Translations under genes and position numbers: made by a program
Notes under the pieces: generated by a model
Told to the model about the DNA's origin: nothing
What the model saw: only the letters and a program-made list of their open reading frames with translations
Databases searched by the model: none
Assembly (NCBI GenBank): GCA_050303435.1
Contig: JBNLBT010000057.1
Coordinates: 1-21,241, forward strand
Source: JBNLBT01 sp050303435
GTDB lineage: Bacteria; Pseudomonadota; Gammaproteobacteria; Xanthomonadales; Marinicellaceae
DNA: 21,241 nucleotides
Reading direction: 5' to 3'
Part shown: in pieces, positions 14,274 to 20,920 of the stretch
Numbering within the stretch: position 1 is the stretch's first letter
Layout: the number at the start of each line of letters is the position of its first letter

Positions 14274-14872
14274 ATCTTTGCAACATTTTCACGCGGAACT
14301 TGGTGCCCCGGAGCGCTCCTGCGGCCACGCTGCTTGCGCTGTTATCGCCGGCCGCCCAGGCCACCGGCATCGCGCCACCCTCCGGGGTCTGGGTGTTGTG
14401 GCTGCTGATTGTGGCGGTGTATTCGCTGTGTTGGCTGGTGCTGCTGGGGCTGCTTTACTGGCTGGGCAAAAAAATCTCCGACGCAAGGGCAACGGCCCGT
14501 TTTTCACACCCCGGTCGCTGGGGGATGCGTCTGCTGATCGCGTTGTATCTACTGTTGTCTCACGCGGCGGGCCTGTTTGTGCTGCTGGGCTCCAGTGGCG
14601 GGGTTTCAGGCTGGCTAGCGGTGCGCGTGGGTGCGGCTGCAGTGCTCGCTGTGGGTGGCCTGCTGGCGGGCGTGGGCTGTGCGCTGCGTGTGCGCACCTG
14701 GGGCTTGCAATCGGCCCGCTTCACCGCCGGCGCACTGGCGGTGTTCTGCGCCTATGCTGCGCTGCGCGAGGGGCTGGGCTGGCAACACACCGCGGCCATC
14801 GGACTGGGCGTGGCCGCGTGGCTCTACCTGCGCCGCGCGAAGCCATTGGTGGCGGGGAATTCCGCTGCATGA
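14270..14872 (+). CDS. Integral membrane protein of unknown function
   Basis: The protein is 200 aa, starting at the ATG of an ATGA overlap with the preceding gene. The N-terminal 32 residues look like a signal peptide (ATLLALLSPAAQATG). Likely membrane segments lie at about residues 38-65, 86-107, 113-138, 150-166 and 172-187. Loops are short and Arg-rich on what would be the cytoplasmic side (RATARFSHPGRWGMR, ALRVRTWG). No enzyme motif is visible. The gene sits between a phospholipase-like lipoprotein and an acyl-carrier-protein phosphodiesterase, overlapping both by four bases, so all three are probably made together. A link to membrane lipids is inferred only from that context. Confidence 0.65.
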   Translation: MNLCNIFTRNLVPRSAPAATLLALLSPAAQATGIAPPSGVWVLWLLIVAVYSLCWLVLLGLLYWLGKKISDARATARFSHPGRWGMRLLIALYLLLSHAAGLFVLLGSSGGVSGWLAVRVGAAAVLAVGGLLAGVGCALRVRTWGLQSARFTAGALAVFCAYAALREGLGWQHTAAIGLGVAAWLYLRRAKPLVAGNSAA

Positions 14873-15489
14873 ACTGGCTGGCGCACGTGCTGCTGTCGCG
14901 CGACGAGATCGATCACCGCCTGGGCAATCTGCTGGCCGACCCACTGAAAGGGCGTGGCTGGAAAGGCGCCAGTGCGGCGCTGCGTGAAGGCATGGCCTTG
15001 CACCGGTTCATCGACAAATACACCGATCGCCACGCGGTGGTGCAGCGGGCCAAGGGCCGGCTTGGGCCACGCGGCCATTTGCGCGGGGTGGTGATCGACC
15101 TGCTGTTTGATCATTGGCTGACGCGCCGCTGGGATGCACATGTGCACACGCCGATGGCTGAGTTTTTGCGGCGATTTGAGACCGACGCACGGGCCCGTGC
15201 CGAAAGCATGCCGGTGCCGGCGAGGGACTTTGTGCAACGCGTGACCGACAGCGGCGTGCTCTCCAGCTACGGTGACATGGGCGGTCTGGAACAGGCCCTG
15301 TTGCGCATCGACCGGCGCGTGTCTGAACGCGTGCGGCGGCGTGAATCGGCGCACGCACACCTGCCACAGATTGAACAAAACTACCGCGCGCTGGGCGCTG
15401 ATTTCAGCGAATTTTTTCCGCAATTGGTGGCGCAGTTCAAGGCCCATCCGCTGGGCAGCCCGGACAATCACAGCCTGCGTGAGTCCTGA
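14869..15489 (+). CDS. acpH: Acyl carrier protein phosphodiesterase
   Basis: The protein is 206 aa. The start is the ATG overlapping the previous stop (ATGA); the same frame is open far upstream, but that part is out-of-frame shadow of the membrane protein. It opens MNWLAHVLLSRDEIDHRLGN followed by LLADPLKG, then LHRFIDKYTDRH and VVIDLLFDHWL, the conserved blocks of the ACP phosphodiesterase family. The enzyme hydrolyses the 4'-phosphopantetheine arm from holo-ACP, giving apo-ACP in the cytoplasm, and needs a divalent metal; the His/Asp residues in these blocks are the likely ligands. Length matches E. coli AcpH (about 190-200 aa). It is the last gene of the three-gene operon and is convergent with the next gene. 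Confidence 0.88.
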   Translation: MNWLAHVLLSRDEIDHRLGNLLADPLKGRGWKGASAALREGMALHRFIDKYTDRHAVVQRAKGRLGPRGHLRGVVIDLLFDHWLTRRWDAHVHTPMAEFLRRFETDARARAESMPVPARDFVQRVTDSGVLSSYGDMGGLEQALLRIDRRVSERVRRRESAHAHLPQIEQNYRALGADFSEFFPQLVAQFKAHPLGSPDNHSLRES

Positions 15490-15514
15490 GAGAAGGGGCG
15501 CGCGTTCTGAGCCT

Positions 15515-16315
15515 TCAGTTGAGTGTCACACGGGTGGATTCATGGTTCAGATAAAACCACCAGCCACTGGTCACACCGTCCGGGCCGATGTCGCGGTCGT
15601 CGTTGCCGCTGCAATTGCCGCTGCCGCCCGGCAACAGCGCCGACAACGGCAAACCGCCCACCAGCGGTAAATCCGCAGGCAACAACACGTTTTCAGCGTC
15701 TGATTCAGACAGGAATCCCCGCATTAATCCCGCATCCAGGTCGGATCCGCCGAGGTGACGGGCGGCGCTCTGCAGGCCTTGCAACGGCAATTCAAAGCCA
15801 TCCAGGTCCAGCACCAGGTCTTGCGCATCGCTGACCTGACAGGGCGCGGGGGTGTCCGCCACCGGTGGCGTGTAACCGCCGGTGGTGCCGGCCAGCGGTT
15901 GCAGACAGGTGCCCGTTGGCATCGGTGTGGAGACGGTCGGTGTCGCCGCCGGACCGGTTTCGCTGCATTGCGTGCCGGTCTGCGGTGCGCTGCACACCGC
16001 CTGCAGGCTTTCGACCTGCAGCACACGGGCGCTCAGATCGTCCATGCGGTCGGTGTAAAAACGGTTCAACAGATTGAGGTCCAGCAAACCGTCGCCGTCG
16101 TCGTCGCCGGCGATGCGGTTGTTGATTTCCTCGTTGAACGTTGCGGTGACATCGCTGCACAGCACATCCAGCACCAGCACAAACAGGTGCGGGTCGCGAA
16201 TGTCCAGCGCGGTGACGCGGGCGGTGACCAGCGGTTCATAGCCATTGCTGAACACGACTTGGGCGCTGAGCGGTCGGGTGCTCAGCAGCCACAGGGCAAT
16301 TAACACAAAACGCAC
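15515..16315 (-). CDS. Exported protein of a conserved unknown family, with a DxDGDG loop
   Basis: The protein is 266 aa from GTG 16315, which has GGGGAG eight bases upstream; the ATG at 16345 would lie upstream of the likely transcription start. A signal peptide (MRFVLIALWLLSTRPLSA) is followed at once by QVVFSNGYEP, a variant of the shared tag. The mature protein contains LDIRDPHLFVLVLDVLCSDV, DDDGDGLLDLN (a calcium-type loop), several Cys pairs, and a C-terminal block GLMRGFLSESDAENVLLPAD, LPLSALLPGGSGNC, DDRDIGPDGVTSGWWFYLN. From memory, this C-terminal block recurs in secreted proteins of Myxococcota and Lysobacterales with no known role. It is convergent with acpH. Confidence 0.75.
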   Translation of the reverse strand: MRFVLIALWLLSTRPLSAQVVFSNGYEPLVTARVTALDIRDPHLFVLVLDVLCSDVTATFNEEINNRIAGDDDGDGLLDLNLLNRFYTDRMDDLSARVLQVESLQAVCSAPQTGTQCSETGPAATPTVSTPMPTGTCLQPLAGTTGGYTPPVADTPAPCQVSDAQDLVLDLDGFELPLQGLQSAARHLGGSDLDAGLMRGFLSESDAENVLLPADLPLVGGLPLSALLPGGSGNCSGNDDRDIGPDGVTSGWWFYLNHESTRVTLN

Positions 16316-16345
16316 GAAATGGACTCCCCAGAATTGTCTGTGCAC

Positions 16346-16354
16346 ATCATAGCA
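16346..16354 (-). promoter_or_regulatory. Extended -10 promoter of the 16315 gene
   Basis: On the minus strand TGCTATGAT gives TG one base before TATGAT (16346-16351), 5 of 6 to the consensus. Transcription would start near 16339, leaving a leader of about 24 nt before GTG 16315 and excluding ATG 16345. Confidence 0.45.
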
Positions 16355-16364
16355 CAGCCGCTGT

Positions 16365-16793
16365 TCATCGGGCGGCGTCCTTGGCGTCCGCTGCGTTGTC
16401 TCCAGCGGTTATTCTCTGCGCCGAACAGACCGACAGAAAGTCGCGCTGCAGGGCGTGTGTGGTGCCGCTCAATTGTCCGTTCTGAAAACGGAAGCTGCTG
16501 TGGTATTCGCCGCTGGCATCGGCGGTCACGAAGGCCCCGTACAACACACCGGATTGCCATTGCAGACGGCTTTGGCGCATCGGCACGTCCGCGTGATAGA
16601 ACGCCCCGGTGAAATGGGCGTCGTCAATTTGGGCAAAGCGCAACAGCGCGTACACATCGTCCGCGCGGTCCGCCGGGGTCAGATCGACCTGCCAATCGCC
16701 GAGCAGTTGATTGGCGGCGCTGGCATCGGCGCGCGATTCGACCTGTGCACAACCGGCACAGCATAAAAACACAATGAAAAGAAAAGGATGCAT
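16365..16793 (-). CDS. Small lipoprotein of unknown function
   Basis: The protein is 142 aa from ATG 16793, with AGGAA about nine bases upstream; the longer frame to 16853 adds 20 residues before the signal. The signal MHPFLFIVFLCCAGC ends in a lipobox with Cys15. The mature protein reads LLGDWQVDLTPADRADDVYA, FTGAFYHADVPMRQSRLQWQ, SGVLYGAFVTADASGEYHSS and GQLSGTTHALQRDFLSVCSA. The alternating strands, the GDW opening and the 'G..YGAF.T.D.SG.Y' hairpin suggest a small beta-barrel like lipocalin-type lipoproteins. No ligand or enzyme motif is visible. It precedes the 15515-16315 gene on the same strand, which has its own promoter. Confidence 0.65.
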   Translation of the reverse strand: MHPFLFIVFLCCAGCAQVESRADASAANQLLGDWQVDLTPADRADDVYALLRFAQIDDAHFTGAFYHADVPMRQSRLQWQSGVLYGAFVTADASGEYHSSFRFQNGQLSGTTHALQRDFLSVCSAQRITAGDNAADAKDAAR

Positions 16794-16856
16794 GGCATGG
16801 TTCCTGAGTGAAAGCCCAGAAGATACCCGCTGTTTAGCCGCAATGCGTCGCAATTC

Positions 16857-16889
16857 ATCGGATGAGACCTTTTTCAGGTTTCATCCGAT
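16857..16889. terminator. Strong hairpin at the 3' end of the AraC-type gene
   Basis: ATCGGATGA (16857-16865) and TCATCCGAT (16881-16889) are perfect 9-bp arms; ACC/GGT extend the stem inward after one mismatch (a G-U wobble in plus-strand RNA). The loop is seven bases. It begins at the stop codon of the AraC-type gene. No T-run follows on the minus strand, so it may be a terminator or a 3' stability hairpin. Confidence 0.45.
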
Positions 16890-18037
16890 CAATCGACGCC
16901 TTGCAGGCGCGCCTTCAATTGCCGCGGCGAAATGCCCAGGTGTTTCTTCACCGCGCGGTTGAAGGATGCTTTGGAATTGAAACCGGCCTCAAAGGCCAGG
17001 GTGAGGAGGTTGTGACGCCGGTTGTGCTCCTGCCGCAGCAGCGCCTGCACGGCCTCGACGCGCCAGGCATTGATGTAATCATTGAATTTGACGCCAACCA
17101 CGCTGTTCAGGCATTGGCTCAAGGCGTGCGGTTTGACGCCCAGCGCGCGCGCCGTTTGTGGCATGGTCAGGGTGGGTTGCGTGTACAAATGTTCAGTGCG
17201 CATGCACGCATCCAAAGCCTTGGCCAGCGCCTGCAGTTCCGCGCTGCGGGTCGGGTCGAGCTGATTTTTTCGGCGCGCCATGGTCTGGTCTTTGCGTTTA
17301 AATCCCTGCAGGCCGAGCCAGTAGGTGAGCACGGAAACACCGATGAAAAATGGATCGTAGAGTGTGCGACGGGTAAAGAAATAGGCGTCCGAGGTGGACA
17401 GGCGGTGCAGCAACACATCGCCAATGAGCAGCAGCAACACCGCCGCAAAACCGTATTTGAAGGCGGCCAGCAGGGTGTTCAACCAGCGCCAGGATTCATC
17501 CGTTGCATCGCCGTTGTCGTTGAGCTGTTGCAGCCGCTTCTGTGCCATGTGAGCGTAGGCAACGATCAAAGCGGAGGCCACAATGTACACGGTGGGCTGG
17601 TTCATCCACAGCCAGTAACCCCAGTAACCCAGCCACGACAATGACGCGCGCGTGCCATCCCAGGACAGGTTCTGCAGGCGCACAAACAGACTGAAACCCA
17701 TTTGCAGCAGCAGCGGCAGCGCGTGCGGCCAGTGCGCCAGGCGCAAGCGAAAATTCGGGCGCAGACAGGCCAGCACATAGAAATACAACAGCGCGCCCAA
17801 CGCCCAGCTGACGTCCAGTGCCAGGTAATAAAAGCCGTCGTAAAAGCCCACCCCGAAATGCCGCAGAATCTGCACCAGCAAACGCCAGGTCAGCGCCATC
17901 AGCAACACCGCAAGCAAGCGGTTGGCCAGGCGGTTGCCGCTGCGGTTGCGCCACAAAAGCACGCTGAATACGGCCCCCTGCACTGCGCCAACGGTCAGCA
18001 AAGAGACGATCAGTGTGGTCCAGGTGTTTGTGTTCAT
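16889..18037 (-). CDS. Membrane-anchored AraC-family transcriptional regulator
   Basis: The protein is 382 aa. Residues about 1-245 form seven or so hydrophobic segments (SLLTVGAVQGAVFSVLLW, LLAVLLMALTWRLLVQIL, WALGALLYFYVLACL, LPLLLQMGFSLFV, VYIVASALIVAYAH, FAAVLLLLIGDVLL, FFIGVSVLTYWLGLQGF). A charged linker leads to the DNA-binding domain at about residues 265-378: TMPQTARALGVKPHALSQCL is the first helix-turn-helix and FEAGFNSKASFNRAVKKHLG plus ISPRQL the second, the classic AraC C-terminal signature. Such proteins sense a signal at the membrane and regulate nearby genes. ATG 18037 has only a weak ribosome binding site but a good promoter in front. The adjacent exported protease or lipoprotein genes are candidate targets, by position only. 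Confidence 0.87.
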   Translation of the reverse strand: MNTNTWTTLIVSLLTVGAVQGAVFSVLLWRNRSGNRLANRLLAVLLMALTWRLLVQILRHFGVGFYDGFYYLALDVSWALGALLYFYVLACLRPNFRLRLAHWPHALPLLLQMGFSLFVRLQNLSWDGTRASLSWLGYWGYWLWMNQPTVYIVASALIVAYAHMAQKRLQQLNDNGDATDESWRWLNTLLAAFKYGFAAVLLLLIGDVLLHRLSTSDAYFFTRRTLYDPFFIGVSVLTYWLGLQGFKRKDQTMARRKNQLDPTRSAELQALAKALDACMRTEHLYTQPTLTMPQTARALGVKPHALSQCLNSVVGVKFNDYINAWRVEAVQALLRQEHNRRHNLLTLAFEAGFNSKASFNRAVKKHLGISPRQLKARLQGVD

Positions 18038-18061
18038 AGGGGTCGCATCATGCCGACCCCC

Positions 18062-18091
18062 ATTGTACTGACAAGCCCCGATGCCTGTCCA
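18062..18091 (-). promoter_or_regulatory. Promoter of the AraC-type regulator gene
   Basis: On the minus strand TGGACA (18086-18091, 5 of 6 to the -35) and TACAAT (18062-18067, 5 of 6 to the -10) are 18 bp apart. Transcription would start near 18055, about 18 nt before the ATG. Confidence 0.6.
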
Positions 18092-18148
18092 TTCGATTGA
18101 ATCCGCGCGAGGCGCCTCGGGGCGGCCTGGGGCCTGTCTGTGCCGCGT

Positions 18149-20002
18149 TTATTCCTGTTCGAAATCGCTGCCGTGAATCAAATCGAAGGCGGCCAGGCCC
18201 ATGATCAGGCCGGCGCCGGCGGCGCGGTCGTGTCCCGGCGCGCCGACGTCCAGCGCGGAGCCGCGCAGCACCCGCTGCAGACGCGCCACCGGCGTGGGGC
18301 CAAATTTGTGCAGATACAGGGCGATGAATCCGGCCACGTGCGGGGCCGAGGCCGAGGCGCCGAAAAACGTCAGAAAATTGCTCGAGCCGGTGCTGACGCG
18401 GTCGGCGGCCACCAGATCCGGTTTGCGCAGCAACACCCCGTTGGCGCCCAACGGGGTGCCATTGGCGTCGAAAAACACCCGGCGGTAGCCGTCGGATGTG
18501 AACGGTTCCGGTGGGTTGGCCGCGCCGCCGGTGAACGGCGCGCCGGCGGCGCTGTTGACATCCACGGCGCCCACGCTGATGGCCGTGGCGGCGTCGTTGT
18601 GGCCAAAAATCTGCCCGTCCGTGCCGCCCTGCAACAAGCCGCCGTTGCTGTTGATCTGAAACGTTCGATCGGCGCCGCTGAATTTGACCACCACCAGATG
18701 TGAGCCGGTGCGGTTGATGTCGTTGAGCAGAATTTCCAGCGAATCGTCGTCGCCGTCTTGCACATTGGTGGACGCATCGAACACCGTGGTCATGCCGGGG
18801 CTGAGCAGGTACACGTCGTAGTCATCGGCCGATTGCCCCGCGGCGTTGGCCCATTTCAGGGTGATGGCATTGCGGGCAATCGCCGCGTCGGTGAGGATGG
18901 TGATGAAATTCTGACCATTGAAGGCGTGCGCCGAGCCTTGCAGTCCGGCCAGCGGCCCGGTCAGTGCGGTGCCTTGAAACAGGCCCTCATAGACGCCGGT
19001 GAAACCGCTGTCGAGGTTGAAAAAATTGCCCGAGGCGACGACGTAATGCACGCCTGAGTCGGTGACCGTTTTGATTGCCTGTTCAATCACGCCCGGCTGG
19101 TACAGCGGTTCGGTGATGAAGAACACGTCGTCAACAATCACCTGACAACCGGCGGCGGCCAAAGCCAGGATGTTTTGCGCGGTTTGCGAGGGGGTGTCGC
19201 CGGCGGTGGCAAACATCAGGGTGGCGCCCGGGGCGATGTCGTGAATGATTTCCAAAAGTGCGGTGCCTTCCGAGCGGCCCGGAATGCCGCTTTGACCCGG
19301 CAGCACGGTGACATTCAAAGGCAATTCACCGAGGTTTTGCAGGGCCTGCAATTCGTCCACGCTGTCGGAAATGGCGCACACAATCACGCCGCTGCCGTCA
19401 ACATTGAACAACTGCCTGACCTGATCAAAGGTGTGTGCCACATCGCCCTCGGTGACGATGGGCTGACCCGCGCCGGCCGTAGGCGCAGCGGTCACTTCTG
19501 CACTGAACATCTGCGCCTGCGGGATCGCCGGTTGCGCGGTGCGGATGGCCAGCACCGACGGGTCTTCAGCCAGCGTCGTGAGCGCCGTCAGCGGCGCATC
19601 GGCCAGCGCCCATTCGTGGCCCAGGGCGTGCCAGCGCAGCGACCCGCCAATGGCGTGCAGCACTGCATTGAGTTTGTCGACGTCGCGGTGGCGAATTTCC
19701 ACCGACACGGTGGTTTGTCGCGACAAATTCAGTCCCGCGCGCAACTGCGGCAGGCGGTCAAACAGCGCGTCCCCATTGCGGCGTTTGATCGCGTACAGCA
19801 GTTCGCTGGAGATTTTTTTCTCGGCCACGCTGCGCTGCTGTTTTTCCTCAATCAGCGCGCGCAGTTGCGCCGCGGCTTCGACGCTGATCTGCGTTTCTGC
19901 GGCCTGCAGCGGCGCGGCCGTTGTGCAGAACAGTGCGGCGGCCATGAGGGCGATGAAGCGCGCGCGCCCGGTGGTCGGGGTTGAACAATTGAATGCGGTC
20001 AT
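18149..20002 (-). CDS. Exported subtilisin-like (S8-type) serine protease, His position replaced by Glu
   Basis: The protein is 617 aa from ATG 20002 (AGGAG nine bases upstream; the frame to 20134 adds an unlikely extension). A signal peptide ends near LQAAE (residue 36). Residues about 40-160 are a helical and mixed pro-region. The catalytic domain shows Asp213 (ICAISDSVDEL), Asn326 (VVASGNFFN, the oxyanion residue) and Ser550 (FFGASASAPHVAG). The block that usually carries HGTHVAG reads SEGTALLEIIHDIAPGA, with Glu245 in the His position, as in sedolisins; this is also seen in a recognised S8-like subgroup. Between Asn and Ser is an inserted beta-domain (about 380-460) like a pre-peptidase C-terminal domain. 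The C-terminus is FDLIHGSDFEQE, a tag variant. Confidence 0.85.
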   Translation of the reverse strand: MTAFNCSTPTTGRARFIALMAAALFCTTAAPLQAAETQISVEAAAQLRALIEEKQQRSVAEKKISSELLYAIKRRNGDALFDRLPQLRAGLNLSRQTTVSVEIRHRDVDKLNAVLHAIGGSLRWHALGHEWALADAPLTALTTLAEDPSVLAIRTAQPAIPQAQMFSAEVTAAPTAGAGQPIVTEGDVAHTFDQVRQLFNVDGSGVIVCAISDSVDELQALQNLGELPLNVTVLPGQSGIPGRSEGTALLEIIHDIAPGATLMFATAGDTPSQTAQNILALAAAGCQVIVDDVFFITEPLYQPGVIEQAIKTVTDSGVHYVVASGNFFNLDSGFTGVYEGLFQGTALTGPLAGLQGSAHAFNGQNFITILTDAAIARNAITLKWANAAGQSADDYDVYLLSPGMTTVFDASTNVQDGDDDSLEILLNDINRTGSHLVVVKFSGADRTFQINSNGGLLQGGTDGQIFGHNDAATAISVGAVDVNSAAGAPFTGGAANPPEPFTSDGYRRVFFDANGTPLGANGVLLRKPDLVAADRVSTGSSNFLTFFGASASAPHVAGFIALYLHKFGPTPVARLQRVLRGSALDVGAPGHDRAAGAGLIMGLAAFDLIHGSDFEQE

Positions 20003-20208
20003 GTTGATGGACTCCTGTGACTGTGATGAACCATGTTCCGTAGCGTGTTTGCGCTGAGTGGAACGCATACAGACGATACGCACCAAGGCCGCGCCGTGGT
20101 TCGGAGCGGTGTTGAATAGTGCCAAAGGGTTCACAAAAAGACCGCGCTCATGCGCCCAGAAAGCGCCATGATGGATTGAAAAGGCATGCTTTTCTTGGCG
20201 TGCGCCGG

Positions 20209-20214
20209 TATAAT
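20209..20214 (+). promoter_or_regulatory. Promoter -10 element (TATAAT) for ppa
   Basis: A consensus TATAAT lies 36 bases before the ppa start, giving a transcription start near 20221. No clear -35 is found at 16-18 bp. Confidence 0.55.
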
Positions 20215-20250
20215 ACGCGGCTTTTTACAAGTGCACCTGAGGAGACACGC

Positions 20251-20799
20251 ATGTCCCTGAAACACATTCCCGTGGGCAACGATGTGCCCCACGACATCAA
20301 TGTACTGATTGAAATTCCGCGCAACGGCGAACCGGTCAAATACGAAGTGGACAAGGATTCCGGCCTGATTGTGGTGGATCGCGTGATGAACACCGCGATG
20401 CGTTACCCGTGCAATTACGGTTTTGTGCCGCACACCCTGTGCGGCGACGGCGACCCGGTCGACGTGCTGGTGATCATGCCGACGCCGTTGTTGCCCGGTT
20501 CGGTGATCAAATGCCGCCCGGTGGGCATGCTGAAGATGACCGATGAAAGCGGTGAAGACGCGAAAATCATCGCCGTGCCGGTGAACAAAGTGTCGGGTTT
20601 GTACCGCCACGTCAGCGACGTGCGCGACCTGAATGAAGTCACCCTGGACACCATCGCACACTTCTTTGAACACTACAAAGACCTGGAAAAAGGCAAGTGG
20701 GTGAAACTCGAAGGCTGGGGCTCTGTGGCCGAAGCCAAACAAGAGATCCTGGATTCTGTCGCGCGTTTTGAACAGGCCGAGGACCAACCGAATTTCTGA
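20251..20799 (+). CDS. ppa: Inorganic pyrophosphatase, family I
   Basis: The protein is 182 aa, starting at ATG 20251 behind GAGGAG; the longer frame from 20119 includes the promoter. It hydrolyses pyrophosphate to phosphate in the cytoplasm, pulling biosynthetic reactions forward, with Mg2+ as cofactor. The family motifs are all present: IEIPRNGEPVKYEVDKDSG near the N-terminus, YPCNYGFVPHT, the signature DGDPVDVLV (metal-binding Asp residues), EDAKIIAVP, and the terminal KWVKLEGWG. Length is normal for bacterial hexameric enzymes. It is divergent from the S8-type protease gene across about 250 bp, has its own TATAAT promoter, and ends at a strong intrinsic terminator, so it is probably monocistronic. 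Confidence 0.97.
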   Translation: MSLKHIPVGNDVPHDINVLIEIPRNGEPVKYEVDKDSGLIVVDRVMNTAMRYPCNYGFVPHTLCGDGDPVDVLVIMPTPLLPGSVIKCRPVGMLKMTDESGEDAKIIAVPVNKVSGLYRHVSDVRDLNEVTLDTIAHFFEHYKDLEKGKWVKLEGWGSVAEAKQEILDSVARFEQAEDQPNF

Positions 20800-20823
20800 G
20801 TGGTTCTGCACCGACGCATGAAG

Positions 20824-20850
20824 ACCCGGCCGCTGCGCCGGGTTTTTTTT
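20824..20850 (+). terminator. Intrinsic terminator of ppa
   Basis: ACCCGGC (20824-20830), loop CGCTGC, GCCGGGT (20837-20843), followed directly by a run of T to 20850. This is a textbook rho-independent terminator, 25 bases after the ppa stop. Confidence 0.88.
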
Positions 20851-20883
20851 GACTGGATGGTGTGCACGGGCGGCGCGCGGGGC

Positions 20884-20889
20884 TACAAT
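20884..20889 (+). promoter_or_regulatory. Putative -10 (TACAAT) of the GFA-type gene
   Basis: TACAAT matches 5 of 6 positions. The hexamer 17 bp upstream (TGTGCA, 20861-20866) is a weak -35. The start would be near 20896, 25 nt before the ATG. Confidence 0.35.
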
Positions 20890-20920
20890 AAACCCCGTTT
20901 AACCGATGATGAGCATCGCC

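Noticed and set aside
14239..14868. Upstream in-frame extension of the acpH reading frame
   Set aside because: The extension is Gly/Arg/Cys-rich and lies out of frame with a convincing membrane protein; family proteins start at MNWLAH.
16862..17644. Plus-strand open frame (260 aa) opposite the AraC-type regulator
   Set aside because: No motif, no ribosome binding site; AraC helix-turn-helix on the other strand is unambiguous.
18108..18119. Perfect palindrome CGAGGCGCCTCG downstream of the protease gene
   Set aside because: No T-run and inside a very GC-rich stretch; could be a terminator stem but is too easily produced by composition to annotate.
19175..19984. Plus-strand open frame (269 aa) opposite the protease gene
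   Set aside because: Arg/Gln/His-rich antisense shadow; the protease on the minus strand carries all family motifs.
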